Below, piece by piece: positions 49,710 through 60,196 of a stretch of DNA of 64,000 nucleotides (positions are counted from its first letter, which is position 1; each line of letters begins with the position of its first letter). The DNA comes from Janthinobacterium sp. 61 (lineage in GTDB: Bacteria; Pseudomonadota; Gammaproteobacteria; Burkholderiales; Burkholderiaceae_D). The notes under the pieces were generated by a model. That model was not told where the DNA came from. It ran no database searches and worked only from the letters and a program-made list of their open reading frames with translations. The DNA lies in contig NZ_PJMQ01000001.1 of assembly GCF_002846335.1 (NCBI RefSeq), positions 248,001-312,000 of the forward strand. Direction: 5' to 3'. Both the position numbers and the translations under genes were made by a program.

Positions 49710-50849
49710 CTACATAAAACGCGTGCGCTCTCCCAGCAGGCCCATGCGATAGTTGTGCTGCAATTTGTACAGCACCACGCCGCTGGCGGAGATGAGGATG
49801 GTGATGACCAGCCAGTCCAATGGGTTGCTGCGGTGTGGTGCGGGAGCCGCTTGCGATGGCACGGCGAAGGCCTGGAATTTATGCCCCGTATAGATGGCGC
49901 CCACCACCAGGCCGGCGTCCGTGATCTTGTTGGTCAGGTACAGGCCATCGTCGCGGCGGCGCACCGTCATCACGCCTTCCTTGTAGACAAAGGTCATCGG
50001 TTCAAAGCCGTTGATGTTGACGCTGCCGACGATCTGTCCGGCCGCGTTGACTGCCGTGGCGTAGCTATCGCCCTGGCCGATCATGGCGCCCAGGTCGAGC
50101 ATGCGCTTGCCATCCCAGGCAAATGCGTGCCAGCGGCGTTTTTCCGTTTCCGAGGCGCCCACGACCAGGCCCGCGTCATTGATGGCGGTGGCCGAGCTGA
50201 TGCGTCCGCCGGGCAGGGTGCCGATTTCCTGCATGCCCGCGCCGGGACGGTAGACGAAGGCGCGGCGGTAGCCATCGCCCCGCTGCGCCGTGCCCACCAC
50301 CACGCCATGCCGGTTCAGACCGCTGGCATAGCTGCTGGCACCGCCCAGGGTGCCCAGGTCCTGCAGGCTGTGGTCGGCTTTCGTGACAAAGGCGTGGAAA
50401 TCGCCGTCGCTGGTATCGGCATAGCCGGCCACCTGGCCGTCGCGCGTGATGGCCGTGGCATAGCTGCTGGTGCCGCCCAAGGTGCCCAGGTCGCGCATGC
50501 CGCCCGCTTCTTCAAAGCGGAATGCATGCCAGGCGCCACTGGGCGTTTGTGCCGAGCCCACCACCACGCCATGGGTATTGATGGCCTTGGTGAAACCTTC
50601 ATTGCCGCCCAGGGTGCCCAGCTCGCGGATGCGGCCATGCTGATACGTCACGGCGCGGCGTCGTCCTTCTGCTTCCATGATGATGCCGGCCACCAGGCCG
50701 GCCGGGTTCAGGTCGGACGCGATGCTGCCATTGCCATCTTTTTCACCAAAGCCGTGTTCGGCATAGATGGTGGCGCTGGCAGCGGGGACGGTGGCCAGAA
50801 GGAACAGGCCGAGCAGTGTGGCAGGGAGGCAGGGGAACCGTAGCAGCAT
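49710..50849 (-). CDS. Exported HAF-repeat protein
   Basis: This 379-residue protein has a signal peptide (residues ~1-26), about six HAF-type repeats of ~45 residues (each of the form LGTLGG-(S)SYA-(A)IN--G-VVG-A, as in DLGTLGGTSSYATAI and DLGTLGGASSYASGL), and a C-terminal membrane helix (~345-365) with a short basic end. The repeats likely make a beta-propeller held outside the inner membrane or passed to the surface. Function unknown. Confidence 0.82.
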   Translation of the reverse strand: MLLRFPCLPATLLGLFLLATVPAASATIYAEHGFGEKDGNGSIASDLNPAGLVAGIIMEAEGRRRAVTYQHGRIRELGTLGGNEGFTKAINTHGVVVGSAQTPSGAWHAFRFEEAGGMRDLGTLGGTSSYATAITRDGQVAGYADTSDGDFHAFVTKADHSLQDLGTLGGASSYASGLNRHGVVVGTAQRGDGYRRAFVYRPGAGMQEIGTLPGGRISSATAINDAGLVVGASETEKRRWHAFAWDGKRMLDLGAMIGQGDSYATAVNAAGQIVGSVNINGFEPMTFVYKEGVMTVRRRDDGLYLTNKITDAGLVVGAIYTGHKFQAFAVPSQAAPAPHRSNPLDWLVITILISASGVVLYKLQHNYRMGLLGERTRFM

Positions 50850-50904
50850 GATAGTTTCCTCATAGAAAAAACTTACTATACTTTTTTATGCTGCAAATGC
50901 ATAC

Positions 50905-52698
50905 TTAATTTGCTACTATTTTTACTAATTTTTGTTTATTGCTATCGGCATGCCCTTTACTTGCCCGCTGCGGCAGATGGATGGCCAGCGCCGTCCCCTG
51001 GCCTGCCTGGCTGTCGATGTGCAATTCACCACCCAGCGCGTGGACACGTTCGCGTATGCTTTTCAGGCCGAAGGCGGCCCGCTTGCCGTGGTCGCCCGGC
51101 TGCATGCCGATGCCGTTGTCGCTGATGCGCAGCACGATGGCATCCGCATCTTGCGCCAGCGCGACTTCCACTTCGCTGGCCTGGGCGTGGCGCACGATGT
51201 TCGACAGCGATTCCTGCAGCACGCGGAAGATGGCCAACGTCTGGCGCTGGTCCAGGCCCAGGTCGGGCGCCTCGCTGTCGAGCGTGAGCCAGTAGCGGAT
51301 GGCGCTGCGGCTTTCCATCTGGCGTATCAGCCACTCGGCCGCCGGGCCCAGTCCCAGCTCCAGGGTGCTGGGATGCAAGTCATTGATGATGGTGCGCACG
51401 GAGCGGATGGTGGTGTCGATGGTGTCGAGCACGCGCTGCGCATGGTGGTGCAGGCGCGGGTGGGTGGTGGCCGTGCGCGCGTGCAACAGCGACACATCGA
51501 TGCGCAGCACCATCAGATTCTGCCCCAGGTCGTCATGAATATCGAGCGCGATGCGGCGTCTTTCCTGTTCCTTGATGGTTTGCTGGTGGTCGGTCAGTTC
51601 GCGCAGCTGGGCCAGGGTGCGCTGCAGGTTTTCCTCGTTGCGCTTGCTGTCGGTGACGTCGACGGCCATGGCGATGATCATCTGCGGCCGGCCGTCGGCG
51701 TCAAACACGGGTTTCTTGTGCGTCTGCACGAGGCGATTTTCCTGCAACTGCGCGTTCCATACCAGTTCTTCGCGTATCACCACCTGACGGCTGGCAAACG
51801 CCTGCTGGTCGGCAGCGAGGAAGCCCGCGTTCTGTTCCTCGGGGAAGTGCTGCAAGTCGCGCCCTTCGGCGACGTCCTGCTGGCGCACGCCCCATTGCTG
51901 CTCGCAGGCCTGGTTCATCAGCACGATGCGCGAATCGGCATCTTTCAGGAATAGCGACAGGGGCATCATGGAAATGATGTCCTGCAGCCGCTCCTCGCTG
52001 CGCGCCAGGGCCGCTTCCGTTTGCGCGCGCATGGCGATTTCCGCGGATAGCTGGATGTTTACGTCGAGCAACTGGGCCGTGCGCAGGGCCACGCGGCTTT
52101 CCAGTTCCGCATGGGCCAGGCTCAACGCGTGTTCGGCCCGCTTGTGTTCCGTGATGTCGCTGGCCATGACCAGCGCGCCCGTCAAGGCGCCGTGCTGGTC
52201 GTACAGGCGGCGGCCGCTGAGCATGGCCCAGCGCTGCGTGCCGTCGCCATGCTGGTAATGCAGTTCGCCCATGCAGCTATCGCTCGCCGTCTGGCGTAGC
52301 GGACACAGACGCAGCAAGGTGGCCTCGTCGTGGAATTCGTCCATGGCGTGGTCCAGCAACTGTTCGGCGGGGATGCCCAGCATGTCGCACAGTCGCTGGT
52401 TGACGTACAGAATGCGGCCGTCCGCATCTGTTTGCCACATGCCGTCCTGCGCCGTTTCGCTCAGGTGCTGGTAGCGCATGAGGCTGGCATCCAGCTGGGA
52501 GCGCGTGCTGGCGAGGTGGGCGCGCAGCCTGTGCATCAGCCACATGGCCGTTCCGGCGGCGGCGGCCAGCAGCAGGGTCAGCCAGACATGCTCCCAGAAG
52601 TCGAGCGCCGGCCAGGCCGCGCCCGCCAGCCAGCCCAGCATGATCAGGATAAGGGCGGCGCATGCCGCACTCGGCGTTTCAATCGACCATTTGCTCAT
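50905..52698 (-). CDS. PAS-domain sensor histidine kinase, NarX/DegS type
   Basis: This 597-residue sensor has two N-terminal transmembrane helices (~10-50), two PAS domains (~75-190 and ~235-365), a HisKA_3 dimerisation domain with the phospho-acceptor His in ERRRIALDIHDDLGQNL, and an HATPase domain (NIVRHAQASEVEV, DNGIGM, GLKSIRERV). Such kinases pair with NarL/LuxR-type response regulators. None is adjacent, so it is an orphan here. ATG at 52698 (MSKWS) is preferred with CAGGGA upstream; 52716 would add six residues. Confidence 0.88.
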   Translation of the reverse strand: MSKWSIETPSAACAALILIMLGWLAGAAWPALDFWEHVWLTLLLAAAAGTAMWLMHRLRAHLASTRSQLDASLMRYQHLSETAQDGMWQTDADGRILYVNQRLCDMLGIPAEQLLDHAMDEFHDEATLLRLCPLRQTASDSCMGELHYQHGDGTQRWAMLSGRRLYDQHGALTGALVMASDITEHKRAEHALSLAHAELESRVALRTAQLLDVNIQLSAEIAMRAQTEAALARSEERLQDIISMMPLSLFLKDADSRIVLMNQACEQQWGVRQQDVAEGRDLQHFPEEQNAGFLAADQQAFASRQVVIREELVWNAQLQENRLVQTHKKPVFDADGRPQMIIAMAVDVTDSKRNEENLQRTLAQLRELTDHQQTIKEQERRRIALDIHDDLGQNLMVLRIDVSLLHARTATTHPRLHHHAQRVLDTIDTTIRSVRTIINDLHPSTLELGLGPAAEWLIRQMESRSAIRYWLTLDSEAPDLGLDQRQTLAIFRVLQESLSNIVRHAQASEVEVALAQDADAIVLRISDNGIGMQPGDHGKRAAFGLKSIRERVHALGGELHIDSQAGQGTALAIHLPQRASKGHADSNKQKLVKIVAN

Positions 52699-52820
52699 CC
52701 GCGTCCCTGGCGTCATGGTTGGCCGTTGCTGTGCGCATGGGGCCGGAGTGTGGGGAAGTATCCGACGCTAGTGTAATACCAATTGTTGTTTTATTGAGAA
52801 TATTTTGCTAACGAGCAAGC

Positions 52821-52850
52821 AAAAGGGCCGGCCCTTGCGGTGCCGGCCCC
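52821..52850 (-). terminator. Terminator of ppc
   Basis: Minus-strand stem GGGCCGGC/GCCGGCCC (52849-52842 with 52832-52825), nine-base loop, then TTTT. The T-tract is short, so strength is moderate. Confidence 0.6.
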
Positions 52851-52876
52851 TGCCTGGCAAAAGCAGCCTGACGCGA

Positions 52877-55726
52877 TCAGCCCGTGTTGCGCAGGCCGGC
52901 CGCGACGCCGTTGATCGACAGCTGGATGCCGCGGTGGACCCTTTCGTCGATCTTGCTTTCCGTCGACAGGGCGCGGTTGCGCTTGATCAATTCCACTTGC
53001 AAGTGGTTCAGCGGGTCGAGATAGGCGAAGCGGTTCTGGATCGAGCGGGCCAGCAGCGGATTGCCCGCCAGGCGCTCGGTGTTGCCGGTGATCAGCTCCA
53101 GGCAGCGCAGGGTGTTGCCATGCTCATCCGTGATGCGCTTGTAGATGCGTTCGCGCAAGTCCTGGTCGGCCACCAGTTCCGCATAGCGCGAGGCAATTGC
53201 CAGGTCCGTCTTGGCCAGCACCATGTCCATGTTCGACAGCAGGGTGGCAAAGAAGGGCCATTCGGCGTACATGGCGCGCAGAGTGGCGATCTTTTCCTCT
53301 TTCGCGGCACCCGCAGCATCGTTGATCCACGCCTCGATGGCGCTGCCGAAGCCGAACCAGCCCGGCAGCAGCAAGCGGCACTGGCCCCAGGAAAAGCCCC
53401 AGGGAATGGCGCGCAAGTCTTCGATGCGCTGGTTGGCCTTGCGCGAGGCCGGGCGCGAGCCGAGGTTCAGCTCGGCGATTTCCGCAATCGGCGTGGCCGA
53501 GAAGAAATACTCCGTAAACCCCGGCGTTTCATACACGAGGTGTCGGTAGGCGTGGTAGGCCAGTTTTGACAGGTCCGCCATCACGGCTTCGAACTGCGCC
53601 AGCTGGCTCGCGTGCGTGGGATTGGCAGCCTGCGGTGCCAGGCTCGCTTCCAGGGTGGCGGCGACCAGCAATTCCAGATTGCGCCGGCCGATTTCCGCGT
53701 TGGAAAACTTTGAGGCGATGATTTCGCCCTGTTCCGTCAGGCGGATCTGGCCGTTGACGGTGCCCGGCGGCTGGGCCAGGATGGCTTCATAGCTGGGCCC
53801 GCCGCCACGGCCCACCGTGCCGCCGCGGCCATGGAACAGACGCAGCTTGACGCCTGCCTTCTGGAAGTCGGCGACCAGTGCCAGTTCCGCCTTGTACAGT
53901 TCCCAGTTCGAGGTGAGAAAACCGCCATCTTTGTTTGAATCGGAATAGCCGAGCATGACTTCCTGTAACTGCCCTTGCTTGGCGATCAATTGCTTGACCA
54001 ACGGCAAGGCCATCACCTCGCTCATGATGCCGGCCGCGCGCTGCAGGTCGGGTATCGTCTCGAACAGGGGGATGACCATCAGCTCGCACGTGCTGTCGCC
54101 GCCGGCCCCGGCCTTCCAGTCGGTGCGCAGCAAGCCCGTTTCCTTTTGCAACAGCAACACTTCCAGCAAGTCGGACACGGTTTCCGTGTGCGAAATGATG
54201 TAGTTGCGGATGGCCCGCGCGCCGTAGCGCTGGCGGATGTCGCGCGCCGCGCGCAGGATCGCCAGCTCGGAATCCGTTTCCGTGGCGTAGGCGATGTAGG
54301 GCGAGTACAGCAGACGCGGCTGGGCCAGTTCGCTCAGCAGCAGCGCCTGCTTGTCTTCCTCGCTCAGGGATGGGTAGTCGGCGGCCACGCCGCTTTTCGC
54401 GAACAGGTCGGCCAGCACGCGCTCGTGCACATCGGAAGTCTGGCGCATGTCCAGCGATGCCAGGTGGAAACCGAAGATGTCTGCCGCACGGGCCAAGGTG
54501 GCCAGGCGGGGGCGCACGAGGGCTGCGCCGTGGTGCGATTCGAGCGAGGCGACGATGGTGCGCAAGTCGGCGACAAACGCGGCCGCGTCGGGATACGCGG
54601 CGGCCGGCCCCACTTCCTTGCGCAGGATGTTGGTGGCGCCCAGGGCGCGGGCCGTGGCGGCCAGGCGCGCATAGATGCCGATCAGGGCGCGGCGGTACGG
54701 TTCGTCGCTGCGGTGCGGCGAGGCGTCCGGCGACTGGTCGGCCAGCGCCTGCAGTTCGGCGCTCACGCCCACCATCAGGGTAGAGACGGATAATTCCGCG
54801 CCCAGGGTGTGCACTTCGTCGAGGTAAAAGTCGAGGATGGTGGTGGCGTGGCGCGCCAGCGCATGCTGCATGGTGCCCGCATTCACGTTCGGGTTGCCGT
54901 CGCGGTCGCCGCCGATCCAGCTGCCCATCTGCACGTAGGCGGCGTTGATGGGTTCGATGGTACCGTCGCCGTTCGGGTATTCGGCGGCGATATCTTCCTC
55001 GATATCGTCATACAGGCCCGGCAGTTCGCGCAAAAAGGTGATGCGGTAGTAGGACAGGGCGTTTTCGATCTCGTCGGCTACTGTCAGCTTCGAGTAGCGC
55101 AGCATGCGCGTCTGCCACAGGGTGGAGACGCGCGAGCGCAGCAGTTGCATATTGGCTTGCCGCTCTTTCGGCGTCTGCGGCAGGTCGCGCTCGGCCAGCA
55201 GGCGGGCGATGTCGTGCTCGGCGTCGAGGATGCTCTTGCGCTGCACTTCCGTCGGGTGGGCCGTCAGCACGGGGGCGATCAGGGCGTCCTGGAAGAAGGT
55301 GTCGACGGTTTTGCGCGGCACGCCGGCGGCGCGCAGTTTTTTCAGCGCGAAGCTGACGCTGCCCTTTTGCGCAGGCGAGCCGGCCAGCAGGTGGGCGCGG
55401 CGGCGGCGGATGTGGTGCTGGTCTTCCGCGATGTTGGCCAGGTGCGAAAAATAGGAAAAGGCGCGCACCACGGAAATCGTCTGTTCGCGGCTCAGTTCCT
55501 TGAGCATGGCGTCGAGTTCCAGCGCGGCGCCCGCGTCCGCTTCGCGGCGGAAGCGTACGGACGTCTGGCGTATGGTTTCCACCACATTGTAGACGGCGTC
55601 GCCTTCCTGTTCGCGCAGCACGTCGCCCAACAGGCGGCCCAGCAGGCGGATATCTTCTTTCAGTGGCGCGTCCTTGTCGGAGCCGGCCGCTGGAACTATT
55701 TCTGGTGCTACTGCGTCATTGAGCAT
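52877..55726 (-). CDS. ppc: Phosphoenolpyruvate carboxylase
   Basis: This 949-residue enzyme makes oxaloacetate from PEP and bicarbonate, refilling the TCA cycle. Catalytic blocks are intact: [13 protein letters not shown] (His), [10 protein letters not shown] (Lys), the [14 protein letters not shown] glycine loop, GSRPASRK, and the invariant end [11 protein letters not shown]. Length is somewhat above E. coli (883) because of an N-terminal extension of ~30 residues and short insertions. ATG at 55726 (MLNDAV) is used; a ten-residue longer reading is hydrophobic and unlikely. Confidence 0.95.
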   Translation of the reverse strand: MLNDAVAPEIVPAAGSDKDAPLKEDIRLLGRLLGDVLREQEGDAVYNVVETIRQTSVRFRREADAGAALELDAMLKELSREQTISVVRAFSYFSHLANIAEDQHHIRRRRAHLLAGSPAQKGSVSFALKKLRAAGVPRKTVDTFFQDALIAPVLTAHPTEVQRKSILDAEHDIARLLAERDLPQTPKERQANMQLLRSRVSTLWQTRMLRYSKLTVADEIENALSYYRITFLRELPGLYDDIEEDIAAEYPNGDGTIEPINAAYVQMGSWIGGDRDGNPNVNAGTMQHALARHATTILDFYLDEVHTLGAELSVSTLMVGVSAELQALADQSPDASPHRSDEPYRRALIGIYARLAATARALGATNILRKEVGPAAAYPDAAAFVADLRTIVASLESHHGAALVRPRLATLARAADIFGFHLASLDMRQTSDVHERVLADLFAKSGVAADYPSLSEEDKQALLLSELAQPRLLYSPYIAYATETDSELAILRAARDIRQRYGARAIRNYIISHTETVSDLLEVLLLQKETGLLRTDWKAGAGGDSTCELMVIPLFETIPDLQRAAGIMSEVMALPLVKQLIAKQGQLQEVMLGYSDSNKDGGFLTSNWELYKAELALVADFQKAGVKLRLFHGRGGTVGRGGGPSYEAILAQPPGTVNGQIRLTEQGEIIASKFSNAEIGRRNLELLVAATLEASLAPQAANPTHASQLAQFEAVMADLSKLAYHAYRHLVYETPGFTEYFFSATPIAEIAELNLGSRPASRKANQRIEDLRAIPWGFSWGQCRLLLPGWFGFGSAIEAWINDAAGAAKEEKIATLRAMYAEWPFFATLLSNMDMVLAKTDLAIASRYAELVADQDLRERIYKRITDEHGNTLRCLELITGNTERLAGNPLLARSIQNRFAYLDPLNHLQVELIKRNRALSTESKIDERVHRGIQLSINGVAAGLRNTG

Positions 55727-55922
55727 AATAAAGAACCAAAGTAAGTGTAAAAGCAAGGGAATGTGGATCGCACCGGGCGTTTGGCCGCAGAGGGGAGGGG
55801 GCGCATGATAAAATTTATGGTCTTCAACATGGACGCTAGCCTGACTTGGCCTTCTAGGCTAAGGGATACCGATTATAGCGACGCCGGGCGCCACCCGATA
55901 CAACTGATATCGGACGGGCGAA

Positions 55923-56978
55923 ATGGCAACGATAATGACAACGACAGTCACAGCGAAAGAACTTGTTTTGAAAGCATCCGAATTGACCCCGAACGAATTG
56001 AAGCCGATGATTCCCGCCCGCCTGGTGATCGCCTCGCGCGAGAGCCGTCTTGCCATGTGGCAAGCTGAACATGTGCGCGCGCGCCTGGCCGCCCTGTATC
56101 CGCAGTGTAGCGTTGAAATTCTCGGCATGACCACACGCGGCGACCAGATTCTCGACCGCGCCCTGTCCAAGGTAGGCGGCAAGGGCCTGTTCGTCAAGGA
56201 ACTGGAAGTGGCGATGGAGGATGGCCGTGCCGACCTGGCCGTGCATTGCCTCAAGGATTTACCGATGGACTTGCCGGAAGGGTACACCCTAGCCGCCATC
56301 ATGGAGCGCGAAGATCCGCGCGACGCCTTTGTGTCGAACGACTATGCCAGCCTGGCCGAGTTGCCGCATGGCGCCGTCGTCGGCACCAGCAGCCTGCGCC
56401 GCCAGGCCCTGATCGCCGCGCACTATCCGCACCTGACGATTTTGCCCCTGCGCGGCAACCTCGATACGCGTTTGGGCAAGCTGGACCGTGGCGATTACGC
56501 CGCCATCATCCTGGCTGCCGCCGGCCTGAAACGCCTGGGCCTGGCGTCGCGCATCCGCGCGCTGTTGTCGCCGGAACTGAGCCTGCCAGCTGCCGGCCAG
56601 GGCACGCTGGCCATTGAAATCATGGGCCAGCGCGCCGATGGCATCGACCTGCAGCGCCTGCTGGCGCCCCTGAACGACGTCGAGGCCACGCAAGTGTCGC
56701 TGGCCGAGCGCAAGGTGTCGCGCATCTTTGGCGGCAGTTGCCAGATTCCATTGGCGGCCTACGCCACCATTGACGGCGACACCATGCGTTTGCGCGCCAT
56801 GGTCGCCACGCCGGACGGCGCACGCATGGCCAGCGCCGACGTCAGTGGCCCGGCTGCTGCGCCGGAACTGCTGGGCGAACAGGTGGCCGAATTGCTGCGC
56901 GGCCAGGACGCCGCCGGCATCCTCGCCTCGTGCGCCGTCACCCCCGACAACCATGAAGGCCTGGCGCCGCATGCCTGA
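55923..56978 (+). CDS. hemC: Hydroxymethylbilane synthase (porphobilinogen deaminase)
   Basis: This enzyme polymerises four porphobilinogens into hydroxymethylbilane for heme. The core starts at [18 protein letters not shown] and includes [21 protein letters not shown] (read in parts), the catalytic Asp in [12 protein letters not shown], and the cofactor Cys in [13 protein letters not shown]. As drawn it has 351 residues, some 30 more than usual; the ATG at 56007 ([10 protein letters not shown]) would give 323. Both are possible since neither ribosome-binding site is strong. The hemD start overlaps its stop by eight bases. Confidence 0.93.
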   Translation: MATIMTTTVTAKELVLKASELTPNELKPMIPARLVIASRESRLAMWQAEHVRARLAALYPQCSVEILGMTTRGDQILDRALSKVGGKGLFVKELEVAMEDGRADLAVHCLKDLPMDLPEGYTLAAIMEREDPRDAFVSNDYASLAELPHGAVVGTSSLRRQALIAAHYPHLTILPLRGNLDTRLGKLDRGDYAAIILAAAGLKRLGLASRIRALLSPELSLPAAGQGTLAIEIMGQRADGIDLQRLLAPLNDVEATQVSLAERKVSRIFGGSCQIPLAAYATIDGDTMRLRAMVATPDGARMASADVSGPAAAPELLGEQVAELLRGQDAAGILASCAVTPDNHEGLAPHA

Positions 56979-57753
56979 CACCGTGGTGATCACGCGGCCC
57001 GCAGCGCAAGCGGGGCCGCTGGCCGCCAGAATCGCGGCGCTGGGCTTGCCCGTGACCTTGCTGCCGCTGCTGGAAATTCATGCGCTTGACGGCGAGGACG
57101 AATGCGCGCAGCTGCAAGCCGTGCTGGCGCGCCTGGCCGAGTACGACCTGGTGGCGTTTGTCTCGCCGAACGCCATCGATTGCGTCTTTGCGCATTTGCC
57201 GGACTGGCCGCCTGGTGTGCCCTTGGCAGTGGTGGGCGAGGGCAGCCGTATGGCATTGGGGGCGCACGGCGTCACGGATGCCAATGCGACCATCACCAGC
57301 CCGCTCGATACGGCGCGCAGCGATTCCGAACATTTGTTACTGGCGCTGGACTTGCCGGCCCTGCGCGGCAAGCGCGTGCTGATCGTGCGCGGCGATGGCG
57401 GACGCGATTACCTGGCCGACGGCTTGCGCGCAGCGGGCGCCGAAGTCGAGTTCGTCACGGCCTACCGCCGCAAGGTGCCGCTGCTGACGCCAGCCTTGCG
57501 GGCGACCCTGGAGAACCTGTTGCAGCATAATAATGACTGGGTCATCACCAGCTCGGAAGCGCTGCGCGGTTTGCTGGCGCTGCTCGAAGAATTGGATGGT
57601 AAAAAGACGGCTGTTGCGAAAATGCAACAGCAGCATCTGATCGTGCCGCACGCCCGCATTGCACAAACGGCGGCGGCCCTGGGTTTTGCCCGTGTCACCT
57701 TGACAGGATCAGGCGACGCAGGAGTGCTCGCCGCGTTACAATCACGACCATGA
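56971..57753 (+). CDS. hemD: Uroporphyrinogen-III synthase
   Basis: This 260-residue enzyme closes hydroxymethylbilane with inversion of ring D. HemD sequences vary widely; recognition rests on the opening [20 protein letters not shown], the blocks [10 protein letters not shown] and [11 protein letters not shown], length and position directly after hemC. The start at 56971 overlaps the hemC stop; ATG at 56953 is an alternative. It overlaps hemX by four bases. Confidence 0.88.
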   Translation: MPDTVVITRPAAQAGPLAARIAALGLPVTLLPLLEIHALDGEDECAQLQAVLARLAEYDLVAFVSPNAIDCVFAHLPDWPPGVPLAVVGEGSRMALGAHGVTDANATITSPLDTARSDSEHLLLALDLPALRGKRVLIVRGDGGRDYLADGLRAAGAEVEFVTAYRRKVPLLTPALRATLENLLQHNNDWVITSSEALRGLLALLEELDGKKTAVAKMQQQHLIVPHARIAQTAAALGFARVTLTGSGDAGVLAALQSRP

Positions 57754-58898
57754 ACGAAATGCCTACACTCTCCGAACCGAATGCAACGCCTGGCAGCGCC
57801 GTGAAGACGGCGCCGCAGGCGGCCGACCAACCCGCTGGCCGCGCGCCGACCCTGCTCGAACAGCTGCAAAAGCCCATGAGCATTGCCGTCATCGTGCTGG
57901 CCGTGCTGCTCGCTGCGCAAAGCTGGTCGACCAGCAAGCAGATCCGCAACCTGCGCGAAGAAGTGGCCAAGCGCCTGCAAAAGGGCGATGTCAGCAATGC
58001 CGAAACGGGCGTGCTGGCGCGCAACGTGCAAGAAGGCACGAAAGAGCTGCAAATCAAGGTGGGCGCGCTGGAAAACCGCCAGAGCGAAACGCAAAGCCAG
58101 CAGCTGGCCCTGGAACAACTGTATAACGACTTGTCGAAGAACCGCGACGAGTGGGCGCTGACGGAAATCGAGCAAGTGCTGTCGACGGCCAGCCAGCAGC
58201 TGCAACTGGCCGGCAACGTGCCCGGTGCGCTGATCGCGCTGCAAAACGCCGACCGCAGCCTGTCGCGTTCCGACAAGCCGCAATTCATCACCATCCGCCG
58301 CGCCATCGGGCGCGACATGGAAAAACTCAAGGCCCTGCCCAGCGTCGATTCGACGGGCGTGGCCTTGCGCCTCGATGCCGTGATCGCCCAGGTCGACTCC
58401 CTGCCGATGCTGTCGGATGAAACGCCCGCTTTGCCGGCCGCACCGGAAAAACCGGGCAAGGCCAAGCCCGTGCGCGATGCCAGCGGCAAGCTGGTAGGGC
58501 CGCCCGCGCCGGAACCGCTGCTGCAAAAAGTGCGCGACGGCTGGAATACCTGGAGCGGCGACATGTGGGCCGACGTGCGCCAATTGATACGCATCCGCCG
58601 CGTCGATACGCCGGAAGCGCTGATGCTGTCGCCGACGCAATCGTATTTCTTGCGCGAAAACGTCAAGCTGCGCCTGCTCAATGCCCGCATGGCATTGTTG
58701 TCGCGCAACGAAACTGCTTTCAGGAATGATCTGATCGCCGCGCAGGATGCGCTGGCCAAGTATTTCGATACCCGCGCCAAGAGCACGCAGACGGCGCAAG
58801 CCTTGCTGCGCCAGGTGCAGGGCAGCAACCTGGCCATCGAAATGCCAACCTTGTCCGACAGCCTGACGGCTGTGCGCAACTACAAAGCGAAGTCCTGA
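57750..58898 (+). CDS. hemX: HemX-family membrane protein
   Basis: This 382-residue protein has a disordered Pro/Ala-rich start (1-40), one transmembrane helix (~44-62), a coiled coil (~65-130) and a helical periplasmic domain (~130-382). Databases often label HemX a uroporphyrinogen-III methyltransferase, but it has none of the SAM-binding motifs of CysG/CobA, so an enzymatic role is doubtful. It overlaps hemD by four bases and precedes hemY by four, in the conserved hemCDXY order. Confidence 0.88.
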   Translation: MNEMPTLSEPNATPGSAVKTAPQAADQPAGRAPTLLEQLQKPMSIAVIVLAVLLAAQSWSTSKQIRNLREEVAKRLQKGDVSNAETGVLARNVQEGTKELQIKVGALENRQSETQSQQLALEQLYNDLSKNRDEWALTEIEQVLSTASQQLQLAGNVPGALIALQNADRSLSRSDKPQFITIRRAIGRDMEKLKALPSVDSTGVALRLDAVIAQVDSLPMLSDETPALPAAPEKPGKAKPVRDASGKLVGPPAPEPLLQKVRDGWNTWSGDMWADVRQLIRIRRVDTPEALMLSPTQSYFLRENVKLRLLNARMALLSRNETAFRNDLIAAQDALAKYFDTRAKSTQTAQALLRQVQGSNLAIEMPTLSDSLTAVRNYKAKS

Positions 58899-58902
58899 GC
58901 CC

Positions 58903-60099
58903 ATGCGTCTATTTCTCTGGTTACTCGCCCTGATGGCCGCGGCGATCGGTATCGCCGTGACGGCCCGTTTCAATCCCGGCAACGTGGTGCTGTTCTATCC
59001 GCCTTACCGCATCGATTTGTCGCTGAACTTCTTCCTGTTGCTGCAGGTCGTGCTGTTCGTGCTGCTGTACCTGTTGGTGCGCGCCGTGCGCGCCACCGTG
59101 CGCATGCCGGCGCAAGTGGCAGCCTACCGCCAGCGCAAGCGTGAGCGCGATGGCAACAAGGGCTTGCGCGAAGCCTTGAAAGCCCTGTTCGAAGGGCGTT
59201 TCGGCCATGCGGAAAAAGCCGCCCTGCGCGCCGCAGAACTCGATGAGAACGCCGGCCTGGCCGCGCTGATCGGCGCGCGTGCCGCGCACCGCATGCGCCA
59301 GTCCGAGCGCCGCGACAGCTGGCTGGCCAGAGTCGAAGGCGATGCCAGCCTGAAGACGGCCCGTTTGATGACGGTGACGGAATTGCTGGTCGACGACCAC
59401 CAGCCGGAAGCGGCCCTGGCGGCGGTACGCGAACTCAATGCCAGCGGCACGCGCCACATCCACGCGCTGCAATGGTCGCTCAAGGCCGAGCAGCAGGCGA
59501 AGAACTGGCCGGAAGTGCTGCGCCTCGTGCGTTCGCTCGACAAGCACCGCGCCCTGCATCCGGCCCTGTCGTCGCGCTTGCGCGAGCTGGCCTATGACCA
59601 TCTGCTGTCCGATCCATCGCATGACGCCGAATCCCTGATGCGCGTGTGGTCCACCGTGCCAAGCGCGGATCGCGTCAAGCCGTATATTGCCTGCCGCGCT
59701 GCCACGGCCCTGAATGCGCGTGGCCTGCACGATGAAGCGCGCCTCGTGTGCGAAGAGTCGCTGGCCGCCGATTGGGACGAGCGCGTCGTGCGCGCCTACC
59801 GCGAAGCGGCGGCACCAGCCGGCACGCCGGCCCTGCTGCTGCAGATCGAGCATTGCGAACAATGGATGAAACAGCGTCCGCTGGATGCGGAACTGGCGCT
59901 GACCCTGGGCACCTTGTGCCTCAAGCAAAAACTGTGGGGCAAGGCCCAGCGTCACTTGGAGCAGGCTTTGTCGGACGCGAACGAGCCGCAAATGGTGCGC
60001 GACGCCCACTTGAAGCTGGCGCAGATGCACGATGCCTTGCAGCAAACGGAGCAGGCCGCGGCCCATTACCGGCAGTGTGCCTTGGCCACCATGCTGTAA
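58903..60099 (+). CDS. hemY: HemY-type heme biosynthesis-associated protein
   Basis: This 398-residue inner-membrane protein has two transmembrane helices (residues ~3-22 and ~42-62, with the conserved GNVVLFYPPYRIDLSLNFFL between, read in parts) and then a TPR-rich cytoplasmic part (LREALKALFEGRFGHAEKAA and ALTLGTLCLKQKLWGKAQRH). It differs from the B. subtilis oxidase also called HemY. Its role in late heme synthesis is suggested by operon context. A strong terminator follows. Confidence 0.88.
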   Translation: MRLFLWLLALMAAAIGIAVTARFNPGNVVLFYPPYRIDLSLNFFLLLQVVLFVLLYLLVRAVRATVRMPAQVAAYRQRKRERDGNKGLREALKALFEGRFGHAEKAALRAAELDENAGLAALIGARAAHRMRQSERRDSWLARVEGDASLKTARLMTVTELLVDDHQPEAALAAVRELNASGTRHIHALQWSLKAEQQAKNWPEVLRLVRSLDKHRALHPALSSRLRELAYDHLLSDPSHDAESLMRVWSTVPSADRVKPYIACRAATALNARGLHDEARLVCEESLAADWDERVVRAYREAAAPAGTPALLLQIEHCEQWMKQRPLDAELALTLGTLCLKQKLWGKAQRHLEQALSDANEPQMVRDAHLKLAQMHDALQQTEQAAAHYRQCALATML

Positions 60100-60122
60100 G
60101 CCTTGTAGACCTTTTCGCCAGA

Positions 60123-60165
60123 CGTAAAAAAGCCGTTCAGTGCAGACTGAACGGCTTTTTTTACG
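60123..60165. terminator. Bidirectional intrinsic terminator
   Basis: Stem AAAAAAGCCGTTCAG/CTGAACGGCTTTTTT with loop TGCAGA, between hemY and the convergent gcd. Confidence 0.92.
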
Positions 60166-60196
60166 TGCGCACTGCATGGCGCAATGCGCTGCTACC

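Noticed and set aside
57750..58898. HemX as a second uroporphyrinogen-III methyltransferase
   Set aside because: The protein is a membrane-anchored coiled coil without SAM-binding motifs; the enzyme name is a database carry-over.
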